NCBI GenBank assembly: GCA_015501595.1
Contig: JADNRX010000013.1
Location: forward strand, 310,001 to 374,000
Length of the DNA: 64,000 nucleotides
Source of the DNA: Hymenopellis radicata
Lineage: Eukaryota > Basidiomycota > Agaricomycetes > Agaricales > Physalacriaceae
Reading direction: 5' to 3'
In this document: piece after piece, positions 62,363 to 64,000 of the stretch
Layout of the letters: every line of letters starts with the position of its first letter
Numbering within the stretch: the first letter of the stretch is position 1
Translations under genes and position numbers: made by a program
Notes under the pieces: generated by a model
Seen by the model: only the letters and a program-made list of their open reading frames with translations
Databases searched by the model: none
Told to the model about the DNA's origin: nothing

Positions 62363-64000
62363 TCAAACGTCGACTTGCAAGCTAGCCGCGATCTTCTCAA
62401 GCAGTTTCTCCATCCTTCGTTGCCTCTGTTCAATGTCATCAATCCTTTGATCTGAGCCTGCAGAATTCTCCTCTCCTTCCTTGATTTGCATAGCTGTGCG
62501 TACACTCAAGGGTGAAGTGGACATGGTCGGTGGGCTTTCAGACAGTGCATCCGATATGATCCCTGGGAATCGTTTTAACCCTAATCCGATGCCTCCACCT
62601 TCCTTGTTCGGCATTGGTTTGTGAGGCGGACTGTGACCACCGCCGCCGTCCGTAGTCCCTCTTCGGTGGTGGTGCATGGAAGATAGTCTCCGACGGCTTG
62701 CAGGCCCGAAGCTGACCATGGATTGCGGGGGCGGCTGGGTATCCAGTGCTGCCGGTTCGTCATCAACGACAAGGGGCTGGAAAATTTGGGCTAGAGGACT
62801 AGTGAAACTCTGAGCAGCCTCCATGGTACGACTCATCACCGAGTTGACACGAGCGCGAGGTATCGCGAACGGCGTCGAAGGTGAGGGAGGCGCCTGCTGC
62901 TGTTGCGAGGGTGGAATTTGGGGCTCAAAATGGGCATGGAGCTGCGGGGTTTGAGTAGGCTGTGACTGGTGCCTACGCGTAGGCGAAGAAAACGGAGAAT
63001 TGCGCCGTTGGTATTCAGCCACCGAATGCCGAGCGTGTGCTGCGTCGTCAGCGGTGTCAAGTGCACTTGTATCAAGATCTTCCTCGATCTCGAAAATCTA
63101 ATGAGATAATGAATGAACTGACAGGTTGTTCGTATGTGACTATGGTCACCTACCGCATCGATGTCCGCGTCCGCGCCACCGAGACCCTCAAAGAACGCTA
63201 CGGAGCGAGTCAGCCATTGATGTGACGAAGAAAACTCGTACAAACCTATACGCTTCGTGAAACCGCGGGGTAGGGTATCGTAGACCTTCTCAGCTGCGAC
63301 AGAGATGGTAGCGTAGAAGCCAGTCGTTCCGTTCTTCATTGCCTCGCGCTCGTAGAGGGCAATTAACAGTAATGTCGGGAAGCTCGTCAAACTGAAATAA
63401 CTTAGAGGAAACCTACGCATTTAGAAAAGTCACGAACCGTATCATGAAGACATTAACCTGGACAGATGCACTTAGTAGGAACACTGATGAACAAGAAAGA
63501 ATACTACCTTGTGAAACCACCGAGGTGTAAGGATGTAACTCAATGGTAACATTATGCAGACAGCAATAAGGTTGATAGGCGGTTGGTACGAGAAAAGAGA
63601 GTCCGCTTTAACACTGATAGAATGTCAGCTTGTGTCAGTGAGTATAAGAGAATATTGTTACCCTTCAATCGTAGAAACAGCTCGTCGGAACATCACCTGT
63701 GTAGGACATGAGAAAAGGGGGGATGGATGAACAGTTCTGAAGGATTACCTCCGCAGCAGCGTCTTCGTTGATGGTGGCGAATGTGTTGGATAAGATCTAA
63801 AGGCAATATGTGAATGAAGGACTTTTACGTCTTACCGCATACATACGGAAACGAGCACTAATCAAACAATAAGCTTTGCCACCGAAAGGGAAATCGAACG
63901 CACCGGTCAGAAGCAAAGTGTTACTCAGACAGGCATATGTAACCATCAGGATGGGTCCAAAGACCGGGTGAAATCGAGCTAGAGGAATCTCAGAGAACGA
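62363..64000 (-). CDS. YVC1: Vacuolar TRP-like calcium channel Yvc1 (C-terminal part, cut by right edge)
   Basis: Cation channel of the vacuolar membrane that releases Ca2+ under osmotic stress. Only the C-terminal portion is inside the window; the N-terminus lies beyond 64000. From the right edge: IPLARFHPVFGPILMVTYAC and LSNTLLLT-VLVS-ILSNTFATINEDAAAE (pore helix and S6 region), VMFRRAVSTIEG, VKADSLFSYQPPINLIAVCI and LTPRWFHK, FPLSYFSLTSFPTLLLIALY, then the cytoplasmic tail. The tail has an acidic cluster (FEIEEDLDTSALDTADDAAH) and a long Pro/Ser/Gln-rich region ending IEQRQRRMEKLLEKIAASLQ, a short coiled coil. Six or seven short introns separate these exons. The order and wording match fungal Yvc1. 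Confidence 0.88.

Overview
The window is nuclear DNA from a filamentous basidiomycete, most likely an agaricomycete. The genes are dense (about one per 2.5 kb) and lie on both strands. Almost all are cut by many introns of about 45-60 nt with GT...AG ends and CTNAC-like branch sites. The proteins are fungal types such as Zn2Cys6 factors, Hfi1/Ada1, an Rgd2-type F-BAR RhoGAP and Yvc1, plus one protein of the DUF6699 type that I associate with mushroom-forming fungi. There are no operons, CRISPR arrays or plasmid/phage features. Gene models were spliced by hand: boundaries given as gene spans (start codon to stop codon, introns included) are firm where noted, internal exons less so.

Layout. 1-680 (-) 5' part of COQ1, running off the left edge. 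1682-3701 (+) FAD monooxygenase, tail to tail with 3761-4377 (-) TAF10. 4974-8146 (+) Zn2Cys6 transcription factor, tail to tail with 8286-9727 (-) RNA polymerase III subunit Rpc53. RPC53 is head to head, 69 bp away, with 9797-10864 (+) a purine phosphoribosyltransferase. 11461-13846 (+) CTP synthase. 14781-15850 (-) short-chain dehydrogenase. 17143-18345 (+) mitoferrin-type carrier. 18515-19630 (+) SAGA subunit Hfi1/Ada1. 19787-21414 (+) makorin-type E3 ligase. 21578-23908 (+) amidase. 25399-27361 (+) amino-acid/choline-type permease. 27433-30442 (-) four-BRCT checkpoint protein (TopBP1/Rad4/Dpb11 family), head to head with 30553-32832 (+) a type II membrane glycosyltransferase. 33239-34485 (-) SLC35F-type transporter. 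35179-38821 (+) large RING-H2 protein. 39228-44732 (+) glycogen debranching enzyme. 45245-48970 (-) Rgd2-type RhoGAP. 49580-50756 (+) mitochondrial ribosomal protein mL44. About 51226-52219 (+) an unresolved candidate gene. 52248-54313 (-) MFS drug-transporter type. 54665-57224 (-) Slt2/Mpk1 cell-wall MAP kinase. 58447-59154 (-) DUF6699 protein. 60467-62241 (+) FG nucleoporin Nup54/Nup57. 62363-64000 (-) C-terminal part of the vacuolar TRP channel Yvc1, running off the right edge.

The genes are mainly housekeeping and do not form one pathway or a secondary-metabolite cluster. Themes that recur are transcription (TAF10, Hfi1, Rpc53, a Zn2Cys6 factor), nucleotide supply (XPRT/HGPRT, CTP synthase), mitochondria (Coq1, mitoferrin, mL44) and cell-wall or polarity signalling (Slt2, Rgd2).

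I found no convincing new multi-gene system. The most unusual signals are small: a 7-nt microexon next to a GC-AG intron in the phosphoribosyltransferase gene; a 336-bp TA-flanked terminal-inverted-repeat element (mariner-type MITE) just upstream of the nucleoporin; a 125-bp snap-back inverted repeat in a gene-poor interval (23.9-25.4 kb); and a few genes of unknown function.
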